The notes under the pieces were generated by a model. The model was given only the letters and a program-made list of their open reading frames with translations, was not told the DNA's origin and did not search any database. A DNA stretch of 34,551 bases from Anaerolinea sp. (GTDB lineage Bacteria; Chloroflexota; Limnocylindria; Limnocylindrales; CSP1-4). A program made the position numbers and the translations under genes. Where the stretch lies: contig PNKK01000024.1 in NCBI GenBank assembly GCA_013822395.1, forward strand, positions 1 to 34,551. Direction: 5' to 3'. Shown one piece after another: positions 8,517-16,552 of this stretch; position 1 is the stretch's first letter; the number at the start of each line of letters is the position of its first letter.

Positions 8517-8542
8517 GATATACAAACGATCGTTAGAATGTC
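8517..8542 (+). promoter_or_regulatory. palindromic operator candidate, probably for ArsR
   Basis: A perfect 10-bp palindrome, AACGATCGTT (8525-8534), is flanked by partly matching arms (5 of 8 pairs) to give an imperfect 26-bp dyad. It overlaps the first base of the TAGAAT -10 box of the arsB transcript. ArsR/SmtB repressors bind such dyads over promoters, and an arsR gene lies 1.6 kb downstream. Binding by this ArsR is inference. Confidence 0.55.
8534..8539 (+). promoter_or_regulatory. -10 box TAGAAT of the arsB transcript
   Basis: TAGAAT lies 8 nt before ATG 8548. The identical box with identical spacing precedes arsR at 10125-10130. The short stretch around it is AT-richer than the surroundings. 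Confidence 0.55.
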
Positions 8543-8547
8543 GGCCC

Positions 8548-8685
8548 ATGGAGATCGCCCGACCGTCGCCGTACCCGATCGTCTCGCAGTGTGATCGCCC
8601 ACCAGCAGAGCAAGGTGCGCCGGGCGCGTCGTTGGATCAGTCGGTGCGCACGCCCTTCGATCAGCTGGCCCCCCACCCGTGCTGA
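8548..8685 (+). CDS. 45-residue leaderless leader ORF running into arsB
   Basis: ATG 8548 is 8 nt after the TAGAAT box. The 45-codon frame ends at TGA 8683-8685, inside the first codons of arsB (GTG 8679). The arsB start has no Shine-Dalgarno sequence, so ribosomes finishing this ORF could reinitiate on arsB. The peptide ([20 protein letters not shown] onward) matches no family I know. It has two cysteines, one of them the last residue. Whether the peptide itself matters is unknown. Confidence 0.4.
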   Translation: MEIARPSPYPIVSQCDRPPAEQGAPGASLDQSVRTPFDQLAPHPC

Positions 8686-10010
8686 TCGCACTGGTCATCT
8701 TCATCGCCACCCTCGGCGTGGTCATCTGGCAGCCGCGCGGACTCGGAATCGGATGGAGCGCCCTTGGTGGTGCGGCCGTGGCACTGCTCGCCGGGGTGAT
8801 CCGGCCGAGCGACATCCCGATCGTCTGGGACATCGTGTGGAACGCGACGTTCACCTTCGTCGCGGTCATCATCATCTCGCTGCTCCTGGACGAGGCCGGG
8901 TTCTTCGAGTGGGCGGCGCTGCACGTCGCGGTGTGGGGCGGCGGGCACGGCCGACGGCTGTTCGTGCTGATCATCCTGTTGGGTGCCGCGATCGCCGCCC
9001 TGTTCGCCAACGACGGCGCCGCATTGATCCTCACGCCGATCGTCATGGAGATGCTCCTGGCGCTCGGGTTCGGCCCGGCGGCGAGTTTCGCCTTCGTGAT
9101 GGCGACCGGCTTCGTCGCGGATTCGACCAGCCTCCCGCTGGTCGTCTCCAACCTCGTGAACATCGTCTCGGCCGACTTCTTCGCCATCGGCTTCGCCGAC
9201 TACGCGAAGGTCATGTTCCCCGTCACCGTGGCCGCCCTGGCGGCGACCGTCTTCGCGCTGTCGCTGCACTTTCGGCACGCGATCCCGAAGGCCTATCAGG
9301 TTCATGCGCTGCGCCGGCCCGCGGACGCCATCAGGGACCCCCTGGTCTTCAGGGTCGGCTGGATCGTGCTCGCCGTCCTTCTGGTCGGCTATTTCGGGGC
9401 CGAAGCATTCGGGGTCCCTGTGTCGGCGGTCGCCGGCCTCGGGGCGCTGGCCCTGCTGATCGTGGCCGGCCGCCCATGGCGAACGGGAATCGTCGGCCCG
9501 GAACGCGTGATCCCGATCGGGCGTGTCGTCCGCGACGCGCCCTGGCAGATCGTGCTGTTCAGCCTTGGGATGTACCTGGTCGTCTACGGACTGCGCAACG
9601 AAGGCCTGACGGCCGAACTCTCGCGAGTCCTCGATGGCCTTGCGGCCGGCGGACTCACGGTCGCCGCGCTCGGGACCGGCGCGCTGTCGGCCGCCCTGTC
9701 GTCGGTCATGAACAACATGCCCACGGTGATGGTGGTCGCCCTCTCGATCGACGGCAGCGCCGCCGCCGGCCCGGTCCGGGAGGCCATGGTGTATGCGAAC
9801 GTGATCGGCTCGGACCTCGGGCCGAAGATCACCCCGATCGGCAGCCTCGCGACCCTCCTCTGGCTGCACGTCCTCGACCGGAGGGGGATGCACGTCGGCT
9901 GGGGCACCTATTTCCGGATCGGCATCGCCCTGACCCTGCCCGTGCTGACCGTCACCCTCCTCGCTCTTGCCGGCTGGCTCGCCGTCGGGGCCGGTACGGC
10001 GGCCCGGTGA
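8679..10010 (+). CDS. arsB: ArsB arsenite efflux transporter
   Basis: A 443-residue inner-membrane protein of the ArsB family, which extrudes arsenite (and antimonite) using the proton motive force or as the channel of the ArsAB pump. It has about a dozen hydrophobic helices. Highly conserved ArsB stretches are present: [14 protein letters not shown] near residue 15, [14 protein letters not shown] at 109-122, [38 protein letters not shown] and MNNMPTV with [15 protein letters not shown] near the end. GTG 8679 aligns with the usual ArsB N-terminus. No arsA or arsC is nearby. It is likely repressed through the palindrome at 8517-8542. Confidence 0.95.
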   Translation: MLIALVIFIATLGVVIWQPRGLGIGWSALGGAAVALLAGVIRPSDIPIVWDIVWNATFTFVAVIIISLLLDEAGFFEWAALHVAVWGGGHGRRLFVLIILLGAAIAALFANDGAALILTPIVMEMLLALGFGPAASFAFVMATGFVADSTSLPLVVSNLVNIVSADFFAIGFADYAKVMFPVTVAALAATVFALSLHFRHAIPKAYQVHALRRPADAIRDPLVFRVGWIVLAVLLVGYFGAEAFGVPVSAVAGLGALALLIVAGRPWRTGIVGPERVIPIGRVVRDAPWQIVLFSLGMYLVVYGLRNEGLTAELSRVLDGLAAGGLTVAALGTGALSAALSSVMNNMPTVMVVALSIDGSAAAGPVREAMVYANVIGSDLGPKITPIGSLATLLWLHVLDRRGMHVGWGTYFRIGIALTLPVLTVTLLALAGWLAVGAGTAAR

Positions 10011-10124
10011 TGCGCCTGCCGCGGTGGCGACAGGTCGACTCTCGACCGTCGGCCGTCAAGTCGCTGGCAGACGCTGAGTCGACGGCGGGGCTGCACGCAA
10101 ACGAGGACCTGCGCAAGCAAGGCC

Positions 10125-10130
10125 TAGAAT
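10125..10130 (+). promoter_or_regulatory. -10 box TAGAAT of a leaderless arsR promoter
   Basis: TAGAAT is followed by 8 nt and ATG 10139, the same arrangement as before the arsB leader ORF. There is no Shine-Dalgarno sequence. It implies that arsR has its own transcript. Confidence 0.55.
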
Positions 10131-10138
10131 CTCGACCG

Positions 10139-10582
10139 ATGAGTGCCGGCCATCCGACCCTCGGTCCATCATCGGCGGTCGACGTCGGTGTCCTGCAGGC
10201 CATCGCGGAACCCAACCGTGCACGGATCATCGAGCTTCTCGGCCACGGCGAACACTGCGTCTGTGACGTCGGCGAGGCGCTGGCGATGAGTCCCGCCCTC
10301 GTGTCGCATCACCTGCGGGTCCTTCGAGCCGCCGGGCTGCTGCGCGAGCGGCGCAACGGGCGCTGGGTCTTCTATGCCCTCGACCTCGATCGAATCGCCA
10401 CGGTTCGCGCCGCCGTGGTCGGGCTCCTCACGCCGACCGATGCCGCGACGAGCACCTGTGTCTGCTCCGACTGCGGTCCGGCGAGTGAGTCGAGATCGAT
10501 CCTCGGCGAATCTCGAGCCTCATCCTCGTCCACAACCACCCGAGCGGGGACCCCACGCCGTCGCCGGACGACCTCCACCTGA
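10139..10582 (+). CDS. arsR: ArsR/SmtB family metalloregulator with an altered C-terminus
   Basis: A 147-residue winged-helix repressor. The DNA-binding helices cover about residues 45-80 (MSPALVSHHLRVLRAAGLL, then the RRNGRWVFY wing). The arsenite-sensing site of classic ArsR is present as Cys40-Val-Cys42-Asp in helix 3, with a second Cys cluster CVCSDC (107, 109, 112) that could add a ligand. From about residue 127 the frame enters DNA copied from the radC 3' end, read out of the radC frame, giving a Ser/Thr/Arg tail (SSSSTTTRAGTPRRRR). The original C-terminus may therefore have been replaced. It is expected to repress arsB until arsenite binds. Confidence 0.88.
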   Translation: MSAGHPTLGPSSAVDVGVLQAIAEPNRARIIELLGHGEHCVCDVGEALAMSPALVSHHLRVLRAAGLLRERRNGRWVFYALDLDRIATVRAAVVGLLTPTDAATSTCVCSDCGPASESRSILGESRASSSSTTTRAGTPRRRRTTST

Positions 10583-10725
10583 CGGCCGAGGCGCTCGCCG
10601 CGAGCCGGCTCCTCGATATCGCGGTGCTGGACCACCTGGTGATCGGCCCCGATGCGTTCGTCTCGATGCGCGACCGGGGGATCGCCTTCGACCGACCGGG
10701 GCTGCCGCCGAACGCGGCCGCCTGA
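10516..10725 (+). pseudogene. truncated radC copy (C-terminal 69 codons)
   Basis: A second copy of the radC 3' end, in frame 1, from ILVHNHPSGD through the final NAAA and TGA 10723-10725. It retains the whole JAMM motif but lacks a start codon and the first 184 residues. Only about four residues differ from the intact RadC (including Gly to Ser, His to Pro, Tyr to Phe), so it diverged from a functional gene not long ago or came from a related strain's radC. It overlaps the end of arsR in another frame. Confidence 0.88.
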
Positions 10726-10728
10726 CCG

Positions 10729-10983
10729 GCACGACCGGTACTCCATGCAACAAGGGCGGTCAGCCAGGGCGTTCACGATGCCGACGGGTCGTCTGACGCG
10801 CGCTGTTGGGGGTGCCGGGGCGAGCCTCCCGGAGAGGCCGTAGGTCATCGCGCGATCGGCCCCGATGGCCCTACCCCGAGGCCGGTCGCGTTGAGCACCG
10901 TACGCCAGAGATCATCGCGCGTGCGTCTCCATTCGTTGGCTCGATATCGCACTCACACCGCCGCCCCTGACGGTGTCCAGTCG
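10729..10983 (+). other. intergenic leader before the molybdoenzyme operon
   Basis: About 255 nt with no convincing gene. It contains a 10-bp palindrome ATCGCGCGAT (10847-10856) and a direct repeat TCATCGCGCG (10845 and 10912), which may be regulator sites. It also has several GC-rich hairpin-forming stretches between 10810 and 10885. I could not match it to a molybdenum-cofactor riboswitch or other known RNA class, and no clear TAnnnT box stands at a suitable distance. Confidence 0.35.
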
Positions 10984-10995
10984 AAGGAGGTCGAT

Positions 10996-13569
10996 GTGGG
11001 CATCACCAGGCGGCGGTTCCTGCAGGGGTCGGCGCTCGCGGGTGCAGCTGCCGGTGCAGCCGCCGGCCAGCGCCTGCTGTTCGGGGAACTCGAGACGGTC
11101 GTGGCGGCCCACCCGGCCCTGGCGGTGGCGCCGTCGGTCGAGGACTTCGTGCCGACCACCTGCTGGATCGGAAAGCAGGATTGCGGCATCATCGCCCGGC
11201 GGATCAACGGGCGAGTGATCAGCCTGGCGGGACAGCCGGAGCATCCCCTGAACCTCGGAGCGCTCTGTCCCAAGGGACCGGCGCAGATCACGGCCCTCTA
11301 CGACCCGAACCGCGTGAAGACGCCGCTCATCAGAACGAACGCCAAGGGCCAGTCGGGCACCTGGCGGCGAGCATCGTGGAAAGAAGCTATCGACCTCGTC
11401 GCCGCGCGCGTCAAGGAGACGCGAGACAAGGACCCCAAGCTCGTCCTCTGGCAGAAGGGACGCAGCAAGGCGAAGAGCTTCTACGACGATGCCTTCGTCA
11501 ATTCGCTGGGAGCGACGAAGCTCGGGCATGGGACGTACTGCTCCGATGCCGGTTACCGGGCCCTCGAGTACACGATCGGCCTGACCGGGGTGCTCCATCC
11601 TGACTTCCGCGAAACCCGATATCTGCTCTCCTGGGGATGGAACATCACGAACGGTGGCGGCAACAAGTTCTGCTGGATCACCTGGCCCCGCCAGATGCTC
11701 GAGGCCCGCGAGCGGGGGATGAAGATCGTCCAGATCGATCCTCGCCTGCGTGGCGCCGGCCCCTTTGCCGACCGCTGGCTGCCTATCCGCCCCGGCACGG
11801 ACCTCGCGCTCGCGCTCGCCTTCTCGAACGTCCTCGTTGCCGAGGGGTACGTGGACGGCGAGTACCTCGCCCGGTACACGAACGCGGCGACGCTCGTGAG
11901 GAACGACGGGACGTTGGTCCGGGTGGACGGCGTTCCGCAGGTGTGGGACGCGGCCGCGGACGGCCCCGCCCCTCTCGAGACGGCGAGCCAGCCCGCGCTC
12001 GACGGCGCCTATACCGTCGATGGCATGCCCGCCCGACCGGCGTTCGAGCTCTACAGGGAGCAGATCGCCTCGTATACGCCCGAGTGGGCGGCTGACGTGT
12101 GCGGCTTGGCGGCCGACGAGATCCGGGGTGTTGCCATCGAGTTCGGCCGGAACGCTCGCATCGGCAGCACGACCGTCGTCGACGGCGTCCGCGTGCCCTA
12201 TCGACCGGTCGGGATCGCCGCCTACCACATGAGCCAGCAGGAGCTCGGGTTCCAGGCGGTCCGAGCCATGCTGATGATGACGATGCTCGTCGGTGCCCCC
12301 GGGGCCGTCGGCGGTCAGATGGCCGACACGAGCTGGAAGATCGACAAGAACTACACGGCGCTCGACGAGGTCGAGGTCAAGGACCCGCCGTACGGGTACA
12401 CCCTCAAGTCCAGCAGGTACTTCCCGATCAACAGCGGGTTCCCGGGCATGGTCGCGAAGGTGATGCTGGACCCGCGGCGGTACGGGGTGGAGAAGCTTCC
12501 CGAGGTCATGATCACCCACTACGTCAACCCGCTCGTCTCGTTTCTCTCCCGTCGCGAGTTCATCGAGTCGTACGCGAAGTTCAAGTTCGTGGCGGACATC
12601 AGCCCGTGGCTCAGCGAGACCGCGGACTACTTCGCCGACGTCGTGCTCCCTGCAGCCACCCTCGAGAAGTACGAGGGCCCGAGCTCGGCCAACGACCAGT
12701 ACACCGACGCCGTTGCCCTCCGCGTCCCGGCCATGGCGCCGCTGTTCGAGTCCCGCGGCGAGATCGACATCTACCTCGATCTGACCGAGGCGGTCGGCGT
12801 CCTGTACGGCGAGGGCGGCTACCTTGACGAGCTCAACAAGTCCCTCAAGCTCGAGCCGCCCCACGCCCTGCCCCTCGACAAGAAGCCGACACCACGGGAG
12901 ATCTTCGATCACTGGGCCCTGGCGCAGGGGATCGAGCAAGGGGTCTCCCACTTCGAGACGAAGGGCGTCTACGTCAAAGGCCCGCTGAAGCCGGCCAAGC
13001 GCTATGGCTACGTCACCGATCCGCCGTTCGGCGGGGCCCTCCACCGCTTCTACGGCGAAAGCCTCCTCCGCTACCGCAACGAGATGCAGGCCAAGGGCGC
13101 CGAGGAAGTCTACTGGCGCGACTACACGCCGTTCCCCACGTGGCGGTCGCTCACGATGGACGCGTCCCCGGCCGAATACGACCTCGACCTCATCAGCTAC
13201 AAGCTCATCGAGCACAAGCAGAGCCGGACGGGGTTCATGCCGCTCCTCGCCGAGCTCGCGCCGCGGCAGCGATTGGACATCAACCCGCGGACGGCGCGAG
13301 AGCGCGGGATCGCCGACGGGGATGAGGTCTGGGTGGAGTCCCAGAACGCCGTCACGGGCGAGACGCGACGGGTTCGCACGCGGGCGAGCTACACGGAGGC
13401 GATCCGGCCGGACACGGTTGGGATGCCGAACCACTTCGGCCTGTGGGCGGACCCCCGGGCCAGGGAGCGAGGGCCGTCCCCGAACGAGATCTACTACGTG
13501 GGGGAGGGCTACATGACGAACACCGCCGACCAGTCCTTCCTCGTGAAGGTCCGAGTCAGTAGGGCCTGA
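10996..13569 (+). CDS. Tat-exported molybdopterin oxidoreductase, catalytic subunit
   Basis: An 857-residue catalytic subunit of the complex iron-sulfur molybdoenzyme (DMSO reductase) superfamily, in the Psr/Phs/Ttr/Arr-like group. GTG 10996 is chosen for its AAGGAGG (10984-10990) and because it puts the twin-arginine signal TRRRFLQGSALAG at residues 4-16. The proximal Fe-S site reads Cys56-x6-Cys63-x27-Cys91. The usual second Cys (CxxC) is Gly59, so one of four ligands is missing. The probable molybdenum ligand is Cys182 in GHGTYCSDAGYRA. The C-terminal molydopterin-binding domain is present (INPRTARERGIADGDEVWVE). With the downstream subunits it should form a periplasm-facing quinone-linked enzyme. 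The substrate is unknown; it does not show the ArrA or ArxA signature motifs as I remember them. Confidence 0.88.
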   Translation: MGITRRRFLQGSALAGAAAGAAAGQRLLFGELETVVAAHPALAVAPSVEDFVPTTCWIGKQDCGIIARRINGRVISLAGQPEHPLNLGALCPKGPAQITALYDPNRVKTPLIRTNAKGQSGTWRRASWKEAIDLVAARVKETRDKDPKLVLWQKGRSKAKSFYDDAFVNSLGATKLGHGTYCSDAGYRALEYTIGLTGVLHPDFRETRYLLSWGWNITNGGGNKFCWITWPRQMLEARERGMKIVQIDPRLRGAGPFADRWLPIRPGTDLALALAFSNVLVAEGYVDGEYLARYTNAATLVRNDGTLVRVDGVPQVWDAAADGPAPLETASQPALDGAYTVDGMPARPAFELYREQIASYTPEWAADVCGLAADEIRGVAIEFGRNARIGSTTVVDGVRVPYRPVGIAAYHMSQQELGFQAVRAMLMMTMLVGAPGAVGGQMADTSWKIDKNYTALDEVEVKDPPYGYTLKSSRYFPINSGFPGMVAKVMLDPRRYGVEKLPEVMITHYVNPLVSFLSRREFIESYAKFKFVADISPWLSETADYFADVVLPAATLEKYEGPSSANDQYTDAVALRVPAMAPLFESRGEIDIYLDLTEAVGVLYGEGGYLDELNKSLKLEPPHALPLDKKPTPREIFDHWALAQGIEQGVSHFETKGVYVKGPLKPAKRYGYVTDPPFGGALHRFYGESLLRYRNEMQAKGAEEVYWRDYTPFPTWRSLTMDASPAEYDLDLISYKLIEHKQSRTGFMPLLAELAPRQRLDINPRTARERGIADGDEVWVESQNAVTGETRRVRTRASYTEAIRPDTVGMPNHFGLWADPRARERGPSPNEIYYVGEGYMTNTADQSFLVKVRVSRA

Positions 13570-13580
13570 AGGGGAGCCCG

Positions 13581-14324
13581 ATGCCGAAGTACGCGATGGC
13601 GGTCGACCTAGAGCGGTGCCAGGGCTGTAGGGCCTGCGTCGAGGCCTGCAAGGTCGAGAACAACACGTCACAGGGCGTCTTCTGGATGCACGTCTTCCGG
13701 CTCGAGGAGGGCGAGTACCCGGAGACGCGGATCAGCTTCCTGCCCCGCCCCTGCCAGCATTGCGACAACGCGCCGTGCGTGAAGGTCTGCCCGGTCGGGG
13801 CGCGGTACAAGCGGATCGACGGCCTGGTCCTCACCGACTACGAGCGCTGCATCGGCTGCCGCTACTGCGAGGTCGCCTGCCCGTACGGTGTCAACTTCTT
13901 CAACTGGAAGCAGCCCGCCGAGAACTACTACATGGACTGGTCCGATCCGGACATCCAGCCGGCCAGCGGCGGCGAGGTGCCGCCCTACCGGAACCCGGAG
14001 CTCGATGGCCGGTACGGCTCAGAGCAGAAGCAGGTCGCCGGAGGCGGTCACTTCCGTGGAATCGTCGAGAAGTGCACGTTCTGCGTCCAGCGGATCGAGA
14101 AGGGCCTCCAGCCCGCGTGCGTGACGGTGTGCCCGGTTCAGGCGCTCGTGTTCGGTGATCTCGAGGACCAGGAGAGCCCGGTCAGCACGTACCTGCGGGG
14201 CAAGCAGTCGTTCCGGCTCCTCGAGGAGACGGGTACCGAGCCCCGTGTCCATTACATCGGGGGTCGGACGCCGGGCACGGATGTCCGTGAGATCGAGCCG
14301 GTCGAGGGGAGGGTCGGAGCATGA
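13581..14324 (+). CDS. four-cluster ferredoxin subunit (DmsB/TtrB/PsrB type)
   Basis: A 247-residue electron-transfer subunit. Sixteen cysteines form four [4Fe-4S] sites: Cys13/16/19/23, Cys58/61/66/70, Cys90/93/96/100 and Cys165/168/180/184. It starts 11 nt after the catalytic gene behind GGGGAG. In the family this subunit carries electrons between the molybdopterin protein and the membrane anchor. It has no signal peptide, consistent with hitch-hiking export alongside the Tat-bearing subunit. An insertion between clusters 3 and 4 (around residues 110-155) is rich in Tyr/Pro/Gly. Confidence 0.92.
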   Translation: MPKYAMAVDLERCQGCRACVEACKVENNTSQGVFWMHVFRLEEGEYPETRISFLPRPCQHCDNAPCVKVCPVGARYKRIDGLVLTDYERCIGCRYCEVACPYGVNFFNWKQPAENYYMDWSDPDIQPASGGEVPPYRNPELDGRYGSEQKQVAGGGHFRGIVEKCTFCVQRIEKGLQPACVTVCPVQALVFGDLEDQESPVSTYLRGKQSFRLLEETGTEPRVHYIGGRTPGTDVREIEPVEGRVGA

Positions 14325-15619
14325 GCGCCAACGCGCCGGGGACTCCGCTCCCGCAGGGTATCGGTCGGATCACGCCCGGCTGGCTCACCATCGTCGGGCT
14401 CGCGGCGGTGGCAGTCGCTCTCGGGATCTACGCCTACTCGTTGGAGGCGTCCGAGGGCCTGGTGGCCACCGGGCTGCGCGACCTCGGGACGATGGGCGGC
14501 GCCACGTGGGGCCTCTACGTCACGTTCGTCGTCTACTTTGGGGGCGTCGCCTTTGGAGGCGTCACGCTGGCCGCGCTGATCCGGCTCCTTCGCCTCGACG
14601 AGCTCCGACCGATCGGTCGTCTCGGCCAGCTGCTGACGGTCGTCGCGCTCCTCCTCGCCGCGATCGCCATCCTCGTCGACCTGGGGCAGCCGCTGCGGGG
14701 ACTGGTCAACCTCTTCCTGTACGCGCGTCCCCAGTCGCCGTTCTTCGGCACGTTCACGATCGTGCTGTCGGGCTACCTGTTCGCCAGCCTCGTCTACCTC
14801 TACCTCGACGGGCGACGTGATGCGGCCATCTGCGCCAGGACGCCGAGCCGGCTCCGGTGGCTGTATCGGCTGTGGGCCGCGGGGTATGGTGACTCCCCCG
14901 GGGAGCGGGCACGCCATCGCCGGGCAAGCTTCTGGCTCGCCGTGGCAATCGTCCCGCTGCTCGTGGTCGCCACCTCCACGCTCGGGTTCGTGTTCGGTCT
15001 CCAGGCCGGTCGGCCCGGCTGGTACAGCGCCGTCCAGGCGCCCGCCTTCGTGACGCTCGCCGGCGTCTCCGGTGTCGGCCTGCTCATCGTGCTCGCGGCA
15101 GTCGTCCGGCGCGTGGCCGGCTCCGAGGATCGGCTCGGCTTGAACGTCTTCCGGCGTCTCGGCGGGCTCCTCCTCGGGCTGGTCCTCGTCTACCTCTTCC
15201 TCCTGGCCACCGAGCTCTTCACCGCCACGTACACGGGTGAGGTCGTTGAGCGCAGGTTGACCGAGGCGCTGCTCTGGGGAGAGTTCGCCGGCATCTTCTG
15301 GGCGGCGCTCGCGTTCTTCCTCCTCTCGCTCGCGCTCCTTCTCTGGCAGGCGTTGACCCGCCGGTGGAGCATTCCGCTGCTCGTCGTCGCGGGTCTGCTC
15401 GTGAACCTCGCCGCGATCGGCAAGCGCTACCTGATCGTCGTGCCCTCGCAGACGCACGGACAGCTCCTGCCGTACCCGGAGGGCTCGTACACGCCGGCGC
15501 TCGGGGAATTCGCCGTGATCGCCGGCCTGTTCGGCCTGGGGGTCCTCCTCATCGCGCTGTTCATGAAGGTCTTCCCGATCGTGGAACTGCCCGAAGAGGA
15601 GGTGCCGGCCGGTGCGTAA
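14321..15619 (+). CDS. NrfD/PsrC-family membrane subunit
   Basis: A 432-residue polytopic membrane protein with about ten hydrophobic helices, of the NrfD/PsrC family that exchanges electrons with the quinone pool. The start overlaps the ferredoxin stop as ATGA. It is longer than the common 300-340 residue forms and resembles the long NrfD type of TtrC/HybB-like anchors. Charged residues suited to quinone or proton handling lie within helices (for example ATELFTATYTGEV and LLWGEFAGIFW). Its place directly after the ferredoxin gene supports a three-subunit membrane complex. Confidence 0.85.
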   Translation: MSANAPGTPLPQGIGRITPGWLTIVGLAAVAVALGIYAYSLEASEGLVATGLRDLGTMGGATWGLYVTFVVYFGGVAFGGVTLAALIRLLRLDELRPIGRLGQLLTVVALLLAAIAILVDLGQPLRGLVNLFLYARPQSPFFGTFTIVLSGYLFASLVYLYLDGRRDAAICARTPSRLRWLYRLWAAGYGDSPGERARHRRASFWLAVAIVPLLVVATSTLGFVFGLQAGRPGWYSAVQAPAFVTLAGVSGVGLLIVLAAVVRRVAGSEDRLGLNVFRRLGGLLLGLVLVYLFLLATELFTATYTGEVVERRLTEALLWGEFAGIFWAALAFFLLSLALLLWQALTRRWSIPLLVVAGLLVNLAAIGKRYLIVVPSQTHGQLLPYPEGSYTPALGEFAVIAGLFGLGVLLIALFMKVFPIVELPEEEVPAGA

Positions 15620-15824
15620 CGTACTCACGGTCCTGATGGTCGTCGTCGGCTTCGCGCTCCAGGCGATCAGCTACTTCGCCCTGGCCGCGCCCTGGGTCAC
15701 GACCGGCGTCGCTTCGGGTGAGCCTCGGGTCGTCGGGGCGCCCGTGCTGTTCATCGCCGGGGTGGTGCTCGTCTTCCTCGCGGCGGTGGTGTACGAGCTC
15801 CTGCCCGAGAAGCGGGGGCGATGA
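15612..15824 (+). CDS. 70-residue two-helix membrane protein
   Basis: A small protein starting at GTG 15612, inside the end of the NrfD gene, and stopping at 15822-15824 in an ATGA overlap with the next gene. Two hydrophobic helices (about residues 3-28 and 43-62) flank a short polar loop; the tail is LLPEKRGR. Tight coupling on both sides suggests an accessory or assembly subunit of the molybdoenzyme complex. I do not recognise a family. Confidence 0.7.
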   Translation: MRNVLTVLMVVVGFALQAISYFALAAPWVTTGVASGEPRVVGAPVLFIAGVVLVFLAAVVYELLPEKRGR

Positions 15825-16552
15825 CGGCCCGCCCCCGCCAGATCGGGCTGGCGCGGCTGCGACAGGGGCTCTACCGGTTCATCGCGGCCGGGCTGCTGCC
15901 ACCTGACCAGGAGCGCATCGTCGCGCTCGCTTCGGCGATCGCGGTCCTCGAGACGTCTGTCATCCACGGGTTCGCGTTTGCGACGTGGTGGCATCCGCTC
16001 GCCGCCGTCCTCGACGAACCACCGTCGATCGACGTTCTGGAGGCCGACTACGTTCGTCTGTTTGAGGCCGGCGTGAGGGAGCCCCCGTGCCCGCTCGTGG
16101 AGAGTGCCTACCTGCCGCTTCCGCGGGGACCCGGCGCCTTCCTCGTGGACCTCGACCGCGAGTATCGACGGCTCGGCCTGGCGGCGAACCCACTGATCTC
16201 GCTGCCCGTGGACCATGCTGTCCTCCAACTCGAGGGGATGGCGGCGCTCTGCGCCCGGGAGGCCGAGGCGACCGACCGAGGCGATGACGCCGAGGCGAAA
16301 CGCGTTCTCGGCGACGAGGAGCGGTTCCTCAAGCGGCACCTCGCTCGCTGGTTTCCGGTCATGGCTCATCGCGGCGCCGTGGCCGCCGGCGATGGCTATT
16401 ACGGCACGCTGTTGACGGGCGCGCGCGCCTTCGTGCACCACGACCGAGAGCTCGTGACCACTCTCGCGATGGCCTCCAGGGTCGCGACGGAGCCCGGAGT
16501 CGCGACGGACCCCCGGGTCGCGGCCCACCGCGGACTCGAGGCGGTCCGGTGA
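15821..16552 (+). CDS. TorD/DmsD-family molybdoenzyme chaperone
   Basis: A 243-residue, mainly helical, cytosolic protein. The TorD-like features are the acidic mid-region (IDVLEADYVRLFEAG) and the following PLVESAYLP segment, where the family has its conserved substrate-handling residues. Such chaperones hold the Tat signal of the catalytic subunit until cofactor insertion is complete. It is coupled by ATGA upstream and GTGA downstream. The C-terminus has a small repeat (VATEPG/VATDPR). Confidence 0.75.
   Translation: MTARPRQIGLARLRQGLYRFIAAGLLPPDQERIVALASAIAVLETSVIHGFAFATWWHPLAAVLDEPPSIDVLEADYVRLFEAGVREPPCPLVESAYLPLPRGPGAFLVDLDREYRRLGLAANPLISLPVDHAVLQLEGMAALCAREAEATDRGDDAEAKRVLGDEERFLKRHLARWFPVMAHRGAVAAGDGYYGTLLTGARAFVHHDRELVTTLAMASRVATEPGVATDPRVAAHRGLEAVR

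Noticed and set aside
10801..10983. Molybdenum-cofactor riboswitch before the molybdoenzyme operon
   Set aside because: GC-rich stems are present but I could not match the conserved core of that RNA class; a covariance-model search would decide.
10996..13569. Calling the molybdoenzyme an arsenate reductase (ArrA) or arsenite oxidase (ArxA)
   Set aside because: Neighbouring arsBR is suggestive, but the signature motifs as I recall them are not evident and the arsenic genes appear to be separately inserted.
10912..13671. 919-codon minus-strand frame opposite the molybdoenzyme gene
   Set aside because: The plus strand carries clear family motifs through the same stretch, so the minus frame is an antisense shadow.
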